A DNA stretch of 45,723 bases from assembly GCA_016204605.1 (NCBI GenBank), contig JACQKK010000055.1, positions 1 through 45,723 of the forward strand, in the 5' to 3' direction. Below are positions 16,617 through 25,295 of this stretch, piece by piece. The notes beneath the pieces were generated by a model that was not told the origin of the DNA, made no database searches, and worked only from the letters and a program-made list of their open reading frames with translations. This DNA is from Candidatus Lambdaproteobacteria bacterium (GTDB taxonomy: Bacteria; SAR324; JACQKK01). The translations under genes and the position numbers were made by a program. Each line of letters begins with the position of its first letter. The first letter of the stretch is position 1.

Positions 16617-17759
16617 TTATTTGGGTTGGAGCGCCGGGTGAACCACCTGGCCCTGATAGGTCACCAGAATCCCGGCCGTGATGGGGTCTGCCCGATCCAC
16701 CTTGAACCCTTCCTTGCCCGCCATGTGCAGCAGCAGGTTGCCGACGTTCTTCGAATACATCTGGCTGGCGTGCGTGGGCATCAGGCCCGGGAGATTGGTG
16801 AGGCCGATCAGCGTGAGACCTTCCTTCTGCGCGATCTGGCCCGGCTCGGTCAGCTCGCAGTTCCCCCCGTTCTCGGCGGCGAGGTCGACGATCACGGCGC
16901 CGGGCCGCATGCTGCGGGCCATCGCCGCGGTGATCAGCACGGGGGCTTTCTGGCCCGGGACGTTCGCCGTCGAGATGACAACGTCGGCGCGGGGCAGCCG
17001 GCTGGCGATCAGTTCCAGCTCCTTGGCGTGCTGGTCCTTGCTCAGCTCCTTGGCGTAGCCGCCCGCATCCTGCGCCGCCTCGTGCGAGATCTCGATCGAG
17101 ATGAAGCGGGCGCCGAGGCTTTCCACCTCGCCCTTCACCACCGGCCGCGTGTCGAAGGCTTCCACCACCGCCCCCAGGCGCTTGGCCGTGGCGATGGCCT
17201 GGAGGCCGGCCACCCCCGCCCCCAGCACCAGCACGCGCGCCGGGGGAATGGTGCCCGCGGCCGTCATGAACATGGGGAAGAAGCGGGTCAGATGATCCGC
17301 GGCCAGCAGCACGGCCTTGTAGCCCGAGACGGTGGCCTGGGAGCTCAGCGCATCCATGTTCTGGGCGCGGCTGATGCGCGGGATCAGCTCCATGCTGAAC
17401 CCGTCGATCTTCTTCTCGGCCAGGCTCCTGACCAGATCGGCCCGGCTGAAGGGCTGCAGGAAGGATACGATCCCGCTGCCGGCGCGCATCAGCGCCAGCT
17501 CGTCGGGACCGCCGTTCTCGCCCATCAGCGGCGGCTGCACCTTGAGCACCAGGTCGGCCGTGCCGAGCACGGCCTCGTGGGTGGGGACGATCGTTGCGCC
17601 CTGAGCGCTGTATTCCTGGTTGGTATACAGCGCGGCCGCCCCCGCGCCGTCCTCGACGATGACCTCGAACCCTTTCTCCACGAGCCGCTTGACCGTCTCG
17701 GGGATGACGGACACACGCGTTTCGCCACGGACGGACTCCTTGGGAATGCCCAGTTTCAT
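16617..17759 (-). CDS. pntAA: NAD(P) transhydrogenase subunit alpha, NAD(H)-binding part (alpha-1)
   Basis: Soluble domain I of transhydrogenase, an alanine-dehydrogenase-like fold binding NAD(H). The sequence starts MKLGIPKESVRGETRVSV, contains VLGAGVAGLQAIATAKRLGA (Rossmann), ISTANVPGQKAP and VIVDLAAENGGNCELT, all typical. ATG at 17759 has an excellent AGGAGAGGATG Shine-Dalgarno region and matches the family start; the frame extends upstream to 17804 without family similarity. The protein is 380 residues, normal for the split form. Confidence 0.95.
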   Translation of the reverse strand: MKLGIPKESVRGETRVSVIPETVKRLVEKGFEVIVEDGAGAAALYTNQEYSAQGATIVPTHEAVLGTADLVLKVQPPLMGENGGPDELALMRAGSGIVSFLQPFSRADLVRSLAEKKIDGFSMELIPRISRAQNMDALSSQATVSGYKAVLLAADHLTRFFPMFMTAAGTIPPARVLVLGAGVAGLQAIATAKRLGAVVEAFDTRPVVKGEVESLGARFISIEISHEAAQDAGGYAKELSKDQHAKELELIASRLPRADVVISTANVPGQKAPVLITAAMARSMRPGAVIVDLAAENGGNCELTEPGQIAQKEGLTLIGLTNLPGLMPTHASQMYSKNVGNLLLHMAGKEGFKVDRADPITAGILVTYQGQVVHPALQPK

Positions 17760-18061
17760 TTCGTCATCCTCTCCTCTGGCCGGTCTATGCCGGGGCAGGC
17801 GCACGGATCGCGCGCCACGGTTGCTTCACGCTGTATCGCTGTCCCCCGGGGCGGGTCGGGCGGCGTGGCATGAGTCGTCATCCGTCGGCTTCTGCAAGGC
17901 GTGCACCATGCAGACCCCATCCAATAATTCCGCCGGTTTCCGGGGGAAAAAGTCAAGACGTTGCGGCAAATTGGCCATTGATGCGAATCTACCGGCGGTC
18001 AACGGCGCCGGAATCGGCGGGACGGTACGCGGCGGTCGCTGCGATCCGGAATCGTTTTCGT
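17760..18061. other. leader/promoter region of the pnt operon
   Basis: The 302 bases lie upstream of pntAA (minus strand) and downstream of menC. On the minus strand TTGACT near 17962-17957 is a good -35, but the AT-rich AATTATT that could be the -10 follows after 21 bases, longer than the usual 16-18. A CCGG-AAA-CCGG mini-hairpin sits between them. This is the only AT-rich spot, so the pnt promoter is probably here but is not defined. No gene was seen. Confidence 0.35.
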
Positions 18062-19237
18062 CTACAGGGGCTCCGGCGTGACGAGATTTGCGCCAATATG
18101 TCCCGAACTGAGGACACCGAGCCCCAATCCGGGGGCCGTGGGCACGACCAGCGCGCCCCGGTGGGGCTGGGGGGCATCCGCCACGAGGTCCGCGGCCAGC
18201 AGACCGCCCGTGGCGAGCCCGCACGCCGGCAGGCGCCGCGCCGGCCCCGCGATGCCCTGGATCGCCGCGGCCGCGTGGAGCGCGCCGGTGCGGGCCACGG
18301 CGCCATCGAGCGTGGTGGTGACGACAGGAACCACGCCGCGGGCCAGCGCCGCGCGGGCCAGCGTGAGGGTGGCCAGCAGGCCGCCGAGGGCCATCGGCTT
18401 GAGCACGAACACCGCGGCCGCGCCGAGATCGAGCGCCCGCAGCCCGTCGCCGCGGCGCTGGAGCCCCTCGTCGAGGGCGAGCGGAATCGGCGAGCGGCGG
18501 GCCAGCCGGGCCATCGCGTCGAGATCGCCGGGGGGCAGGGGCTGCTCGACGTACTCGATGGCGAACGGAGCCAGTCGCTCGAGCCGCCCCGGCGCCTCGG
18601 CCTCGTCCCAGCTCCCGTTGGCGTCGAGCCTCAGCAGCGGCTCAGGTCCGACCGCCCGGCGCACCGCGGCGACCCCGGCCAGCTCCGCGCCCTCGTCGCC
18701 TGCGAGCTTGAGCTTGAGCGTGCCGTACCCCTCCCCGACCAGCGCCGCCGCGGCACGGGCGCCCCCGGCCGCATCGGACCGGCCGAGCAGCGCGTTCACC
18801 GCCACCGAGGCGGGCGGCGGCGCGGGCGCCGTTCCGGTCAGCCAACGCGCCAGCGACACCCCGGCCCGTTGGGCGGCGAGATCGAGCAGCGCCAGCTCGA
18901 GCCCGTGGGCTGCGGCGGGCACGGCGGAGGGAGAGGGCGAGAGGGCGAGCCCGGCCAGCAGGTCGAACCCCGGCGTCAGGTCGCCCGGGGAGCGGGGCAG
19001 GTCGAGGCGGGCGCCCCTCAGTCGCGCCGCCCAGGCCCGCAGGGCGGCGAGGCACGCCGCCAGGGGCTCCATGCCGAACCCCGGCAGCGGCGCCGCTTCG
19101 CCCAGTCCCCAGCGGCCCTCCCCGTCGCGCAGCCGGAGCAGCCAGCCTTCCCGTTGCCGCGCGAGCAGCGTCGCGGTGCGGAAGGGCGTCCTAAACGGGA
19201 GGACGTAGCGCTCGAGTCGGATGTCAGCCAGCCTCAC
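18062..19237 (-). CDS. menC: o-succinylbenzoate synthase-like enolase-superfamily enzyme
   Basis: A 391-residue member of the muconate-lactonising/OSBS branch of the enolase superfamily. The capping domain opens with a strand followed by PFRTPFRTA. The barrel has KLKLAG (catalytic KxK, K175/K177), RLDANGSW (metal Asp ~205), EYVEQPL (Glu ~231), ALDEG (Asp ~256) and VLKP (Lys ~280). This full set fits the OSBS reaction (dehydration of SHCHC to o-succinylbenzoate in menaquinone synthesis). N-succinylamino-acid racemase or dipeptide epimerase share the same residues and cannot be excluded. No other men genes are in the window. It ends 302 bases from the start of pntAA; the upstream 709-residue orphan ends 10 bases before it, so the two are probably co-transcribed. 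Confidence 0.75.
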   Translation of the reverse strand: MRLADIRLERYVLPFRTPFRTATLLARQREGWLLRLRDGEGRWGLGEAAPLPGFGMEPLAACLAALRAWAARLRGARLDLPRSPGDLTPGFDLLAGLALSPSPSAVPAAAHGLELALLDLAAQRAGVSLARWLTGTAPAPPPASVAVNALLGRSDAAGGARAAAALVGEGYGTLKLKLAGDEGAELAGVAAVRRAVGPEPLLRLDANGSWDEAEAPGRLERLAPFAIEYVEQPLPPGDLDAMARLARRSPIPLALDEGLQRRGDGLRALDLGAAAVFVLKPMALGGLLATLTLARAALARGVVPVVTTTLDGAVARTGALHAAAAIQGIAGPARRLPACGLATGGLLAADLVADAPQPHRGALVVPTAPGLGLGVLSSGHIGANLVTPEPL

Positions 19238-19247
19238 GCGACCTCGC

Positions 19248-21377
19248 TCAGCCCCCGCCCAGCTTGGCGAGACGGTTGAGGTTGATGCGTTTGAGCAGGG
19301 GCGTCTCGGGCGGGATGTTGGGCAGCAGCAGATCCTGATCGGCGAACGGATGGACGAGTTGATTGACGGCGAGCACCTTGCGGGCGATCGCCGGCGGAAT
19401 GCGGATGCCGGGCTTGTTCGACGCCGTGAACGGCGCCTGGAGGAGGAGCAACAGGCTCTCCCGCTTGATGCCGAGACCGAGCAGGTCGCCCACGCTGATG
19501 CGCGCCGGCCCGTGGATGAACTTGAGCTCCATCACGCCCGGCATCTCCGTCATCAGCTCCGTCTTGAGGGCGTTCACGTGATCCTCGTAAGCGCGGAGTT
19601 CCTCCGGGGAGACCATCATCTCGCTCTCTTCGAGCTGGATCTTGGTCAGGATCGCCTTGCGCAGGAAGATCTTCTCCGTCGGCGAGAGATCGGGGCACAC
19701 CGTGAACAGGTTGCGATAGAGCCCGTGGTAGTGGCTGTCCTTGTCGTCCTGGATGTGCTGGGCGAGGAACGCCACCCACTCCGCATGGAGGTGCTGATCG
19801 GCATCGGCCGCCTGGGCCGCCTGGTAGATTTCGCCCGCGATCCGCCCCAGATCGCCTTTGGCTTCCTCCTGGGCCTCCGCCTCCATCTTCGCCCCCCGGG
19901 CGAGCATCTGCTCCTTCGCCTCGGCGATGGCCTTCTCCATCGCCTCGAGCTGGCGCTGGCCCTCGGCCTGGAGCTTGTTCGCGTCGCCCTCGAACTGCGC
20001 AGCGGCTTCGGGCTGCTCGAGGGCCTTGAACCTGCGCGAGCGGGCCATCTTCTTGCGCACGGCCTCCGCGAGCATCTTGCGCCGCTGGGCCAGCATGCGC
20101 TGGTTCACCTTTTCCCGGTCTTCGGCGAACTCCCGCAGGGAGCGCGCGATCTTGGCCTTGCCCTCGGTCGCGGCGCGCGCGTGGGAGACGAGGGTGTTCA
20201 GGATTTCGAGCAGCGCCGCGCAGCCGATGCCCGGGGCCGGCCGCTCCAGCACCAGCGGCTTGAGCACCGCGGCCCAGCGCTCGGCCTGCCGGGGCGCCAG
20301 CGGCACTGCGCGCGCGAGGTTGGCGGCCTCGAGCAGCCTGTGGGTGTAATTGATATGGAGCACCGACCGGCCTTTTTCCTTGACGGTCTCGACCGGCGGC
20401 TTGACTTCTTCGCTGCGGTAGAACTCCTGGAAGGCCTGGCGGAGCTTGACCTTCTCGGTCTCGGTGCCGAAGGAGGCCTGGAACCGCATCCGCACCTCGA
20501 TCGCCTTGCTGAACATGGGGAGAAAGGCCTGCCCCAGGGCCTTCACCACGCGGGGGTTCTCGGTGCAGCGCAGCAGGGTGAGGTAGTAGCGGTAGAGGAA
20601 GTTCTCCATGCCCGTGGCAAGCAGGCTCTGGAGGAACAATTCCCGCACCAGGTCGGCCTCGCCGAATTCGAACGACTCCTCCAGGGTGTTGCGCATCGAG
20701 GGGTCGCTGCCCGTACGCGGCGCGCGGCCGAACCGGAACATCGCGTAGAAGGCGGCCAGCGCGTCCAGCTCGTTGCGGAGCGCACCCAGCCGCGCGTTGA
20801 CGTCGGCGAGCTGGGCATCGGGAGCCAAACCGGAGATCACGTACCCCAGGCGTTCCGGCTGCCAGTGCGCGGGGTCGCAGTAGTAGCCGATCACCTTGAA
20901 GAACAGCTTCTTGACGAGTCCCTCGGCGTAGTAGTCGATGCCCTTGCCCTTATCCTGGGCGGCCTTGGCGACATTGAGGAACTTGAGCGGCATCCAGCCG
21001 ATTACCAGGGCATCCTGCACCGTATCGAGCCGGGGCGGGTTGGTGCGCTCCGAGGTGTCCAGCTTCTCGGGCCAGCCCTCGGGCGGCTCCCCGGCGTTCT
21101 TCACGCCGTCCACCACTTGGTTGAAGGCCAGCAGGAACGCGTTGTTCACCGTGCGCGTGACGAGCGTCAGCGCCGAGCGCGTCGCCTCCATCTGCTCTTC
21201 CAGGTTGCGGTCCTGGAACAGCGGCAGGCCCCCTTTGGCTGCGGTGCGGATCTTGTTGTACCAGCGGTAGCGGGGGCCCAGCCAGTCAAAGGCCTGCACG
21301 GTCACCTGAGCGACCGCGCGCGCTTCCTTTCCGAGAAAGTCCACCGCGGGTGCGGGTTCTTCCTTTAGGCCCAGCAT
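19248..21377 (-). CDS. large charged, partly coiled-coil cytoplasmic protein of unknown function (709 aa)
   Basis: I do not recognise this protein. There is no signal peptide or obvious membrane span. The N-terminal ~420 residues look like a mixed helical globular part (WLGPRYRWYNKIRTAAKGG, FLYRYYLTLLRCTENPRVVKALG). Residues ~425-545 are strongly charged and heptad-like (KVNQRMLAQRRKMLAEAVRKK, QLEAMEKAIAEAKEQMLARG), a probable coiled coil. The C-terminal ~150 residues are again globular (LSPTEKIFLRKAILTKIQLEE) and end INLNRLAKLGGG. Composition and third-position GC are like neighbouring real genes. It is divergent from the flagellar fliL operon across a 588-base gap and sits 10 bases upstream of the menC-like gene. 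Confidence 0.75.
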   Translation of the reverse strand: MLGLKEEPAPAVDFLGKEARAVAQVTVQAFDWLGPRYRWYNKIRTAAKGGLPLFQDRNLEEQMEATRSALTLVTRTVNNAFLLAFNQVVDGVKNAGEPPEGWPEKLDTSERTNPPRLDTVQDALVIGWMPLKFLNVAKAAQDKGKGIDYYAEGLVKKLFFKVIGYYCDPAHWQPERLGYVISGLAPDAQLADVNARLGALRNELDALAAFYAMFRFGRAPRTGSDPSMRNTLEESFEFGEADLVRELFLQSLLATGMENFLYRYYLTLLRCTENPRVVKALGQAFLPMFSKAIEVRMRFQASFGTETEKVKLRQAFQEFYRSEEVKPPVETVKEKGRSVLHINYTHRLLEAANLARAVPLAPRQAERWAAVLKPLVLERPAPGIGCAALLEILNTLVSHARAATEGKAKIARSLREFAEDREKVNQRMLAQRRKMLAEAVRKKMARSRRFKALEQPEAAAQFEGDANKLQAEGQRQLEAMEKAIAEAKEQMLARGAKMEAEAQEEAKGDLGRIAGEIYQAAQAADADQHLHAEWVAFLAQHIQDDKDSHYHGLYRNLFTVCPDLSPTEKIFLRKAILTKIQLEESEMMVSPEELRAYEDHVNALKTELMTEMPGVMELKFIHGPARISVGDLLGLGIKRESLLLLLQAPFTASNKPGIRIPPAIARKVLAVNQLVHPFADQDLLLPNIPPETPLLKRINLNRLAKLGGG

Positions 21378-21461
21378 GAGGCTTCTCCCGTCAGCCCGAT
21401 TCCGGACGATGTACCGGAGCCCCAGATTGCCCTATATCACGGCTGCCAGTCTACCATCGCT

Positions 21462-21467
21462 ATTCTA
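21462..21467 (-). promoter_or_regulatory. candidate -10 element upstream of the 709-aa orphan
   Basis: TAGAAT on the minus strand is a 5/6 match to TATAAT, about 85 bases before the orphan start, inside the only AT-rich island of this gap (21460-21490). No good -35 is seen at 16-18 bases. Confidence 0.3.
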
Positions 21468-21720
21468 AAAAACAATCTATTCATTACGACCCTGAAGTCC
21501 TGCCCCGGAAGTGCGTCGGAGGGGGCAGCGCGCCGAAGGTCGCGGGCGCCACCGCGGAGGCGGATGCACTCGGTCGCGGGATGTGCAACCAACATGCCTG
21601 GGCACCGCAAGCCGCGCGCCCGGCCGACCCCGCCGCGACGACGTGCGCGGGCTGCGGCGCTGCGCGCGGCCACTCCACCCCGCGCTGCGGGCCTTCCGCC
21701 CTGAGCGCGCCGATGGGCCG

Positions 21721-21735
21721 GGGGAGAAGTTTTGC
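21721..21735 (+). promoter_or_regulatory. candidate sigma-54 promoter of the fliL gene train
   Basis: GGGGAGAAGTTTTGC has the invariant GG and GC separated by ten bases and the TTGC -12 block of sigma-54 promoters, but the -24 block (GGGGAGA) departs from TGGCACG. Mid-class flagellar genes are often sigma-54 dependent, so position 230 bases upstream of fliL is sensible. The match is suggestive only. Confidence 0.25.
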
Positions 21736-21862
21736 AGGCCGATCCCGCCATCGCGCGGCCGCGCATCGCCGCGCGCGACCGGCGAGGATCGGCCGCTGCT
21801 GTCCACCGCGGGCAAAGCCCTTGAGCCGGGGGCGCGAATCCAATAAGCTTGGGGTCAGCCAC

Positions 21863-21881
21863 GGTCCCGAGGAGCGGGACC
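21863..21881 (+). other. 7-bp hairpin with AGGAG loop upstream of fliL
   Basis: GGTCCCG and CGGGACC form a perfect 7-bp stem whose 5-base loop is AGGAG. It lies 85 bases before the chosen fliL ATG at 21966 and 43 bases before an alternative ATG at 21924. Confidence 0.35.
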
Positions 21882-21965
21882 CCTCACCGGCTTCGAGGCC
21901 GGGCACTTCCGTTGGACAGCGCCATGGCCGAAGTCAACGAGGTCACTCTCAGTCGAGGAGGAAAG

Positions 21966-22487
21966 ATGGCCGAAGGCGCGGGGGAACGAGGCGGCAAGCT
22001 CGTCAAGCTTATCATCTACGCCGTGGTCGCGCTGGTCTTCATCGGATTGGTCGGCGCGGGCGGCTGGGCCGCGTATCACTTCCTGCTGAGCGGCACGCGC
22101 GACTCCGCGGGCGGCAAGGGCGGCACCTCGGCCAGCCTCGGCAAGGAGGCCGAACCCCTCGAGAATCCGCGCTACCTTGCGCTGGGGGACTCCTTCATCG
22201 TCAACCTGGCCGATGGCCGCCGCTACCTCAAGGCCACGGTCGTGCTCAAGCTCAGCGACGAGAAGGCGGAGGCGTACCTGAAGACGCGCCTCGTGGAAAT
22301 CCGCGACCTGGTGATCTCGGAGCTGCAGACCTTGAGCACCGAGCAGTTGCGGGACCCCAAAGAACGGGAGCTGCTCAAGCAGCGCCTGCTGCGCAAGGTG
22401 GAATCGCTGCTGCCCAACCGCGGGGGCGAGTGGAAGGATCCGCGGCCGCTGCGAGCGGTGCTGATCACGGAGTTCTATCTGCAGTAG
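21966..22487 (+). CDS. fliL: flagellar basal body-associated protein FliL
   Basis: A single-span inner-membrane protein that surrounds the stator units and supports motor torque. A short basic cytoplasmic N-terminus precedes a membrane span (LIIYAVVALVFIGLVGAGGWAAYHFLL) and a Gly-rich linker. The periplasmic stomatin-like domain contains DSFIVNLADGRRYLKATVVLKL and ends LITEFYLQ, the typical FliL terminus. ATG at 21966 is chosen because AGGAGG lies four bases upstream; an in-frame ATG at 21924 has no such site. The protein is then 173 residues, normal for the family. It opens the plus-strand gene train that runs to murG. Confidence 0.9.
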   Translation: MAEGAGERGGKLVKLIIYAVVALVFIGLVGAGGWAAYHFLLSGTRDSAGGKGGTSASLGKEAEPLENPRYLALGDSFIVNLADGRRYLKATVVLKLSDEKAEAYLKTRLVEIRDLVISELQTLSTEQLRDPKERELLKQRLLRKVESLLPNRGGEWKDPRPLRAVLITEFYLQ

Positions 22488-22520
22488 GCCATCTGCCAGA
22501 GGCCATCTGCCAGAGGCCAT
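22487..22520 (+). repeat. 14-bp tandem repeat at the fliL stop codon
   Basis: GGCCATCTGCCAGA occurs twice without gap (22487-22500 and 22501-22514), with a third partial copy GGCCAT (22515-22520). The repeat begins in the last base of the fliL TAG stop codon and occupies part of the fliL-fliN gap. It is a recent slippage or duplication product, or a protein/RNA-binding spacer. Confidence 0.85.
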
Positions 22521-22613
22521 TGCATGCTTATTGCTTACCATCGCGGCAGGGCCCTTGAGGGGTGCGGCCATGCGCCCCGCGGCCGGGCCACCTGATGGCG
22601 AGAGGAGGGTGCC

Positions 22614-23063
22614 ATGGCGGAAGAGATGGATTTCGAGTCCTTCGACAAGATGGACGATCTGGACTGGTCCGAGCTCGAAGGGCAGATCAAGAAGGAGCAG
22701 GATACAGGCAAGGCCGCCCCGGCACCCAAGGCGGCGGGCGCCGCTCCCGCCGCCGCCGCAGCCGATGCGAACGCGGCGCCGGTCAGCGCGGGCAAGAGCG
22801 CCATCGACATCGGCTACCTGCTCGATGTCAACCTCCACGTCACGGTCGAGGTGGGCCGCAAGCCGGTCTACATCAGCAGCGTGCTGGGGTACGACCACGG
22901 GTCGATCATCGAGCTGGACAAGCTGGTCGGCGAGCCGCTCAACCTGCTCGTCAACGGCAAGCCCGTGGCCAAGGGCGAGGTGGTCATCGTCAACGAGAAG
23001 TTCGCCCTCAAGATCATCGAGATCATGGATCCGCAGGAGCGGCTCCACTACCTGCAAGCGTGA
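22614..23063 (+). CDS. fliN: flagellar motor switch protein FliN
   Basis: A 149-residue FliN of the flagellar C-ring. The acidic N-terminus (MDFESFDKMDDLDWSELEGQ) and Ala/Pro linker lead to the SpoA domain: DIGYLLDVNLHVTVEVG, GSIIELDKLVGEPLNLLVNG, VAKGEVVIVNEKFALKI. The ATG is preceded by GAGAGGAGGG. It lies between fliL and fliO as in many flagellar operons, so this is likely the canonical FliN; the paralogue at 2012-2662 is the divergent one. Confidence 0.93.
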   Translation: MAEEMDFESFDKMDDLDWSELEGQIKKEQDTGKAAPAPKAAGAAPAAAAADANAAPVSAGKSAIDIGYLLDVNLHVTVEVGRKPVYISSVLGYDHGSIIELDKLVGEPLNLLVNGKPVAKGEVVIVNEKFALKIIEIMDPQERLHYLQA

Positions 23064-23070
23064 GGTCGCC

Positions 23071-24147
23071 ATGAGCGCGCGCTCCCGCATGGCATGCATG
23101 ATGCTGGCCGGCCTGCTGCTTCTCGCCGGCGGCGGGGCCTGGGGACAGGTTTCCCAGCGCATCCTCGAGGAGATGCGCGGCGACTTCGTGGGCGGGCGCG
23201 AGGCGTTGCACCTGACGTTCTCGGTGCCGTTCCAGGGCCAGCCCAGGTTCCAGTACGATCAGGGGTCGTTCGAGGCGCAGTTCTTCGGGGTGGGCAGCAC
23301 CAAGCCCGTGCGCGAATTCCAGATGCCCGACAGCCAGGTGCTGACGAGCTGCAAGGTGGAGCAGGGGCGCAGCTCCACCACCCTGCGCTGCACGCTCAAG
23401 AACCCGCGCGAGTCGTTGGCCGGCCGACTCGAGGTGCGCCAGGAGCAGAAGCTGCTCACGCTGATCCTCCCGGCCGCGACCAAACCCGCGGCGGCCGCGG
23501 CCGTAGCTTCCCAGGATGCCAAGCGGCTGCAATCCGAGCTGAACCAGACGCTGTTCGGCACCGCCGGCGGCACGGCTGGTGGCGCGTCGGGCAGCACCAC
23601 CGGCCGTGTGCCGACCGTGAAGGAGACCGCACCCGCGCCCGCCCCGCCGGCGGCGCTGGGCGCCTTCAGCGATACCGGCATGCTCGTGCCGCTGGTGACG
23701 ATGGTGCTGGCGGTGGCGCTCGTCGTGGCCGCGCTGTACGGGGTGCTGTTCCTCCATCGGCGCTTCGTGGCCGGCCGCCTGGAGAAGGCCGGCGGCGGCT
23801 ACACCGTGCGCCAATTGGCGTCGTACCACGTCGGCACGCGCCAGCGCATCGTGGTGGTGGAGATCAACGGCGCCGTCTTCGCCTGCGGGGTGACGCCGAC
23901 CCAGATCAGCATGCTCACCCGGCTCGACTCGCCGCCGGCCGGGCGGCGGTCGCTCCCCACCCCGGCGGGCCCCGCCCACTCCCCGCTGGCCGGCCCGACC
24001 CCGCCTGCACACAGCCCGGCTGAGGGCGTACCGTCGCAGGCGGCCTCGGCGCCCGTTGCACAGCCGCCGCCGGCGCGGCTGGATCCCGTCTCCCAGTTCG
24101 CCGAAACCCTGAAGGAGAAGGTGCGCTCCCTGAAACGGCTGAGCTGA
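23071..24147 (+). CDS. fliO: flagellar biosynthesis protein FliO, extended form
   Basis: FliO assists assembly of the FliP-FliR export gate. This version is 358 residues, far larger than the ~100-150 of enterics. Residues 1-26 are a signal peptide ending AWGQ. Residues ~45-145 form a beta-rich periplasmic domain reminiscent of AMIN-like domains ([25 protein letters not shown]). A linker and the membrane span at ~213-238 follow, then the conserved cytoplasmic FliO core ([41 protein letters not shown] region) and a Pro-rich tail. The ATG follows the fliN stop by 7 bases, and its TGA overlaps the fliP ATG. Confidence 0.85.
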   Translation: MSARSRMACMMLAGLLLLAGGGAWGQVSQRILEEMRGDFVGGREALHLTFSVPFQGQPRFQYDQGSFEAQFFGVGSTKPVREFQMPDSQVLTSCKVEQGRSSTTLRCTLKNPRESLAGRLEVRQEQKLLTLILPAATKPAAAAAVASQDAKRLQSELNQTLFGTAGGTAGGASGSTTGRVPTVKETAPAPAPPAALGAFSDTGMLVPLVTMVLAVALVVAALYGVLFLHRRFVAGRLEKAGGGYTVRQLASYHVGTRQRIVVVEINGAVFACGVTPTQISMLTRLDSPPAGRRSLPTPAGPAHSPLAGPTPPAHSPAEGVPSQAASAPVAQPPPARLDPVSQFAETLKEKVRSLKRLS

Positions 24148-24911
24148 TGACCCGCCACCGCCTGCTGAGGGCCCTGCTGTTCTGCGGGCTTCTGCTGCTG
24201 CTCTCCACGGCGCCTGCGCAATCGCAGACGCCGATCCCGGGGGTGAACATCCAGGTGGGCCAGGCCGGCTCGCCGGAGCAGGTGGCGACGACGCTCCAGA
24301 TCATCGCCCTGCTCACCGTGCTGACGCTGGCGCCGGCGATCCTGGTGATGACCACGAGCTTCACGCGCATCATCATCGTGCTGGCGTTCCTGCGGCAGGC
24401 GCTCGGGACTCAGCAGTCGCCGCCGAACCAGGTGCTGATCGGGCTGGCGCTGTTCCTGACCTTCTTCATCATGGAGCCGGTCTGGCGCGAGGTGAACCAG
24501 ACCGCGCTGCGCCCCTATCTCGACAAGAAGGTGTCGCAGCAGGTGGCGCTGGACATGGCCGCCCGGCCGCTCAAGCGCTTCATGCAGCGCTTCGTGCGCG
24601 AGAAGGATCTCGCGCTGTTCGTGGGCATCGCCAAGATCGAGCGGCCGCGCACGATCGACGACGTGCCCTTCCACGTGATCGTCCCCGCGTACATCATCAG
24701 CGAGCTCAAGACGGCGTTCCAGATCGGGTTCATCCTCTATGTTCCTTTCTTGGTCGTGGACCTTGTGGTATCGTCAGTGCTGATGGCGATGGGGATGATG
24801 ATGCTGCCCCCCGTGATGATCTCGCTGCCCATCAAGCTCATGCTGTTCGTGCTGGTGGATGGGTGGAACCTGATCGTCGGGGCGCTGGTTCAGAGCTTCG
24901 TCACCCGCTAG
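24147..24911 (+). CDS. fliP: flagellar type III secretion export gate protein FliP
   Basis: Core membrane subunit of the export gate, five copies with FliQ and FliR. The 254-residue protein begins with a cleavable signal ([15 protein letters not shown]). It contains [41 protein letters not shown], and the C-terminal [32 protein letters not shown] signature of FliP/SctR. The start overlaps the fliO stop by one base, so they are translationally coupled. Confidence 0.96.
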   Translation: MTRHRLLRALLFCGLLLLLSTAPAQSQTPIPGVNIQVGQAGSPEQVATTLQIIALLTVLTLAPAILVMTTSFTRIIIVLAFLRQALGTQQSPPNQVLIGLALFLTFFIMEPVWREVNQTALRPYLDKKVSQQVALDMAARPLKRFMQRFVREKDLALFVGIAKIERPRTIDDVPFHVIVPAYIISELKTAFQIGFILYVPFLVVDLVVSSVLMAMGMMMLPPVMISLPIKLMLFVLVDGWNLIVGALVQSFVTR

Positions 24912-24986
24912 CCGCTCCCGATTTCCGGCGTCCCACGCGTGCACGAGCCCCGGCGCCGGGGAAGCCCACACCACGCCCGGAGCCGC

Positions 24987-25256
24987 GTGACCCCCGAATT
25001 CGTGATCACGTTCGGTCGCGAGGCCATGCGTGTGGCCTTCCTGCTGGCGGCGCCGCCGCTGCTCGCCGCGCTGCTGGTGGGGTTGGTGATCTCGGTGCTC
25101 CAGGCGGTGACGCAGATCCAGGAGATGACGCTGGCCATCATCCCCAAGATGGTCGCCGTGCTGCTCACGCTGGTCGTGGCTTTCCCCTGGCTGTTGGAGA
25201 CGTTGACCACCTACACGACCGGCGTGTTCAACCTGATCCCCACCGCGGTGCGCTGA
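24987..25256 (+). CDS. fliQ: flagellar type III secretion export gate protein FliQ
   Basis: An 89-residue protein with two membrane spans, the usual FliQ/SctS size. It begins (GTG) TPEFVITFGREAMRVAFLLAAP and contains GLVISVLQAVTQIQEMTLAIIPKMVAV, the family signature. GTG at 24987 is preceded by CGGAG and gives the canonical length; an upstream in-frame ATG at 24939 would add 16 atypical residues. Normally fliR and flhB follow; here the next gene, 39 bases on, is a MotA/TolQ/ExbB-like channel. Confidence 0.94.
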   Translation: MTPEFVITFGREAMRVAFLLAAPPLLAALLVGLVISVLQAVTQIQEMTLAIIPKMVAVLLTLVVAFPWLLETLTTYTTGVFNLIPTAVR

Positions 25257-25295
25257 GCCCGACAGCGAGCCCGACCCCGCTTTCCGACGAGACCG

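Larger units (their letters stand above)
21378..21965. other. 588-base divergent region between the 709-aa orphan and fliL
   Basis: No convincing gene lies in it; short open frames on both strands lack family signals. It holds an AT-rich island next to the orphan, a GG-N10-GC sigma-54-like motif at 21721-21735, and a 7-bp hairpin at 21863-21881, described separately. The size suggests room for enhancer-type regulation of the flagellar gene train. Confidence 0.45.

Noticed and set aside
19221..21368. A 715-codon plus-strand frame opposite the 709-residue orphan
   Set aside because: The minus-strand frame has balanced, protein-like composition and heptads. The plus frame is Leu/Arg/Gly/His-rich in the manner of a shadow, so the minus strand was kept.
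21437..21906. Overlapping minus-strand open frames upstream of the 709-residue orphan
   Set aside because: They are Arg/Ala/Pro-rich without motifs or plausible ribosome binding sites, and they sit in the divergent control region.
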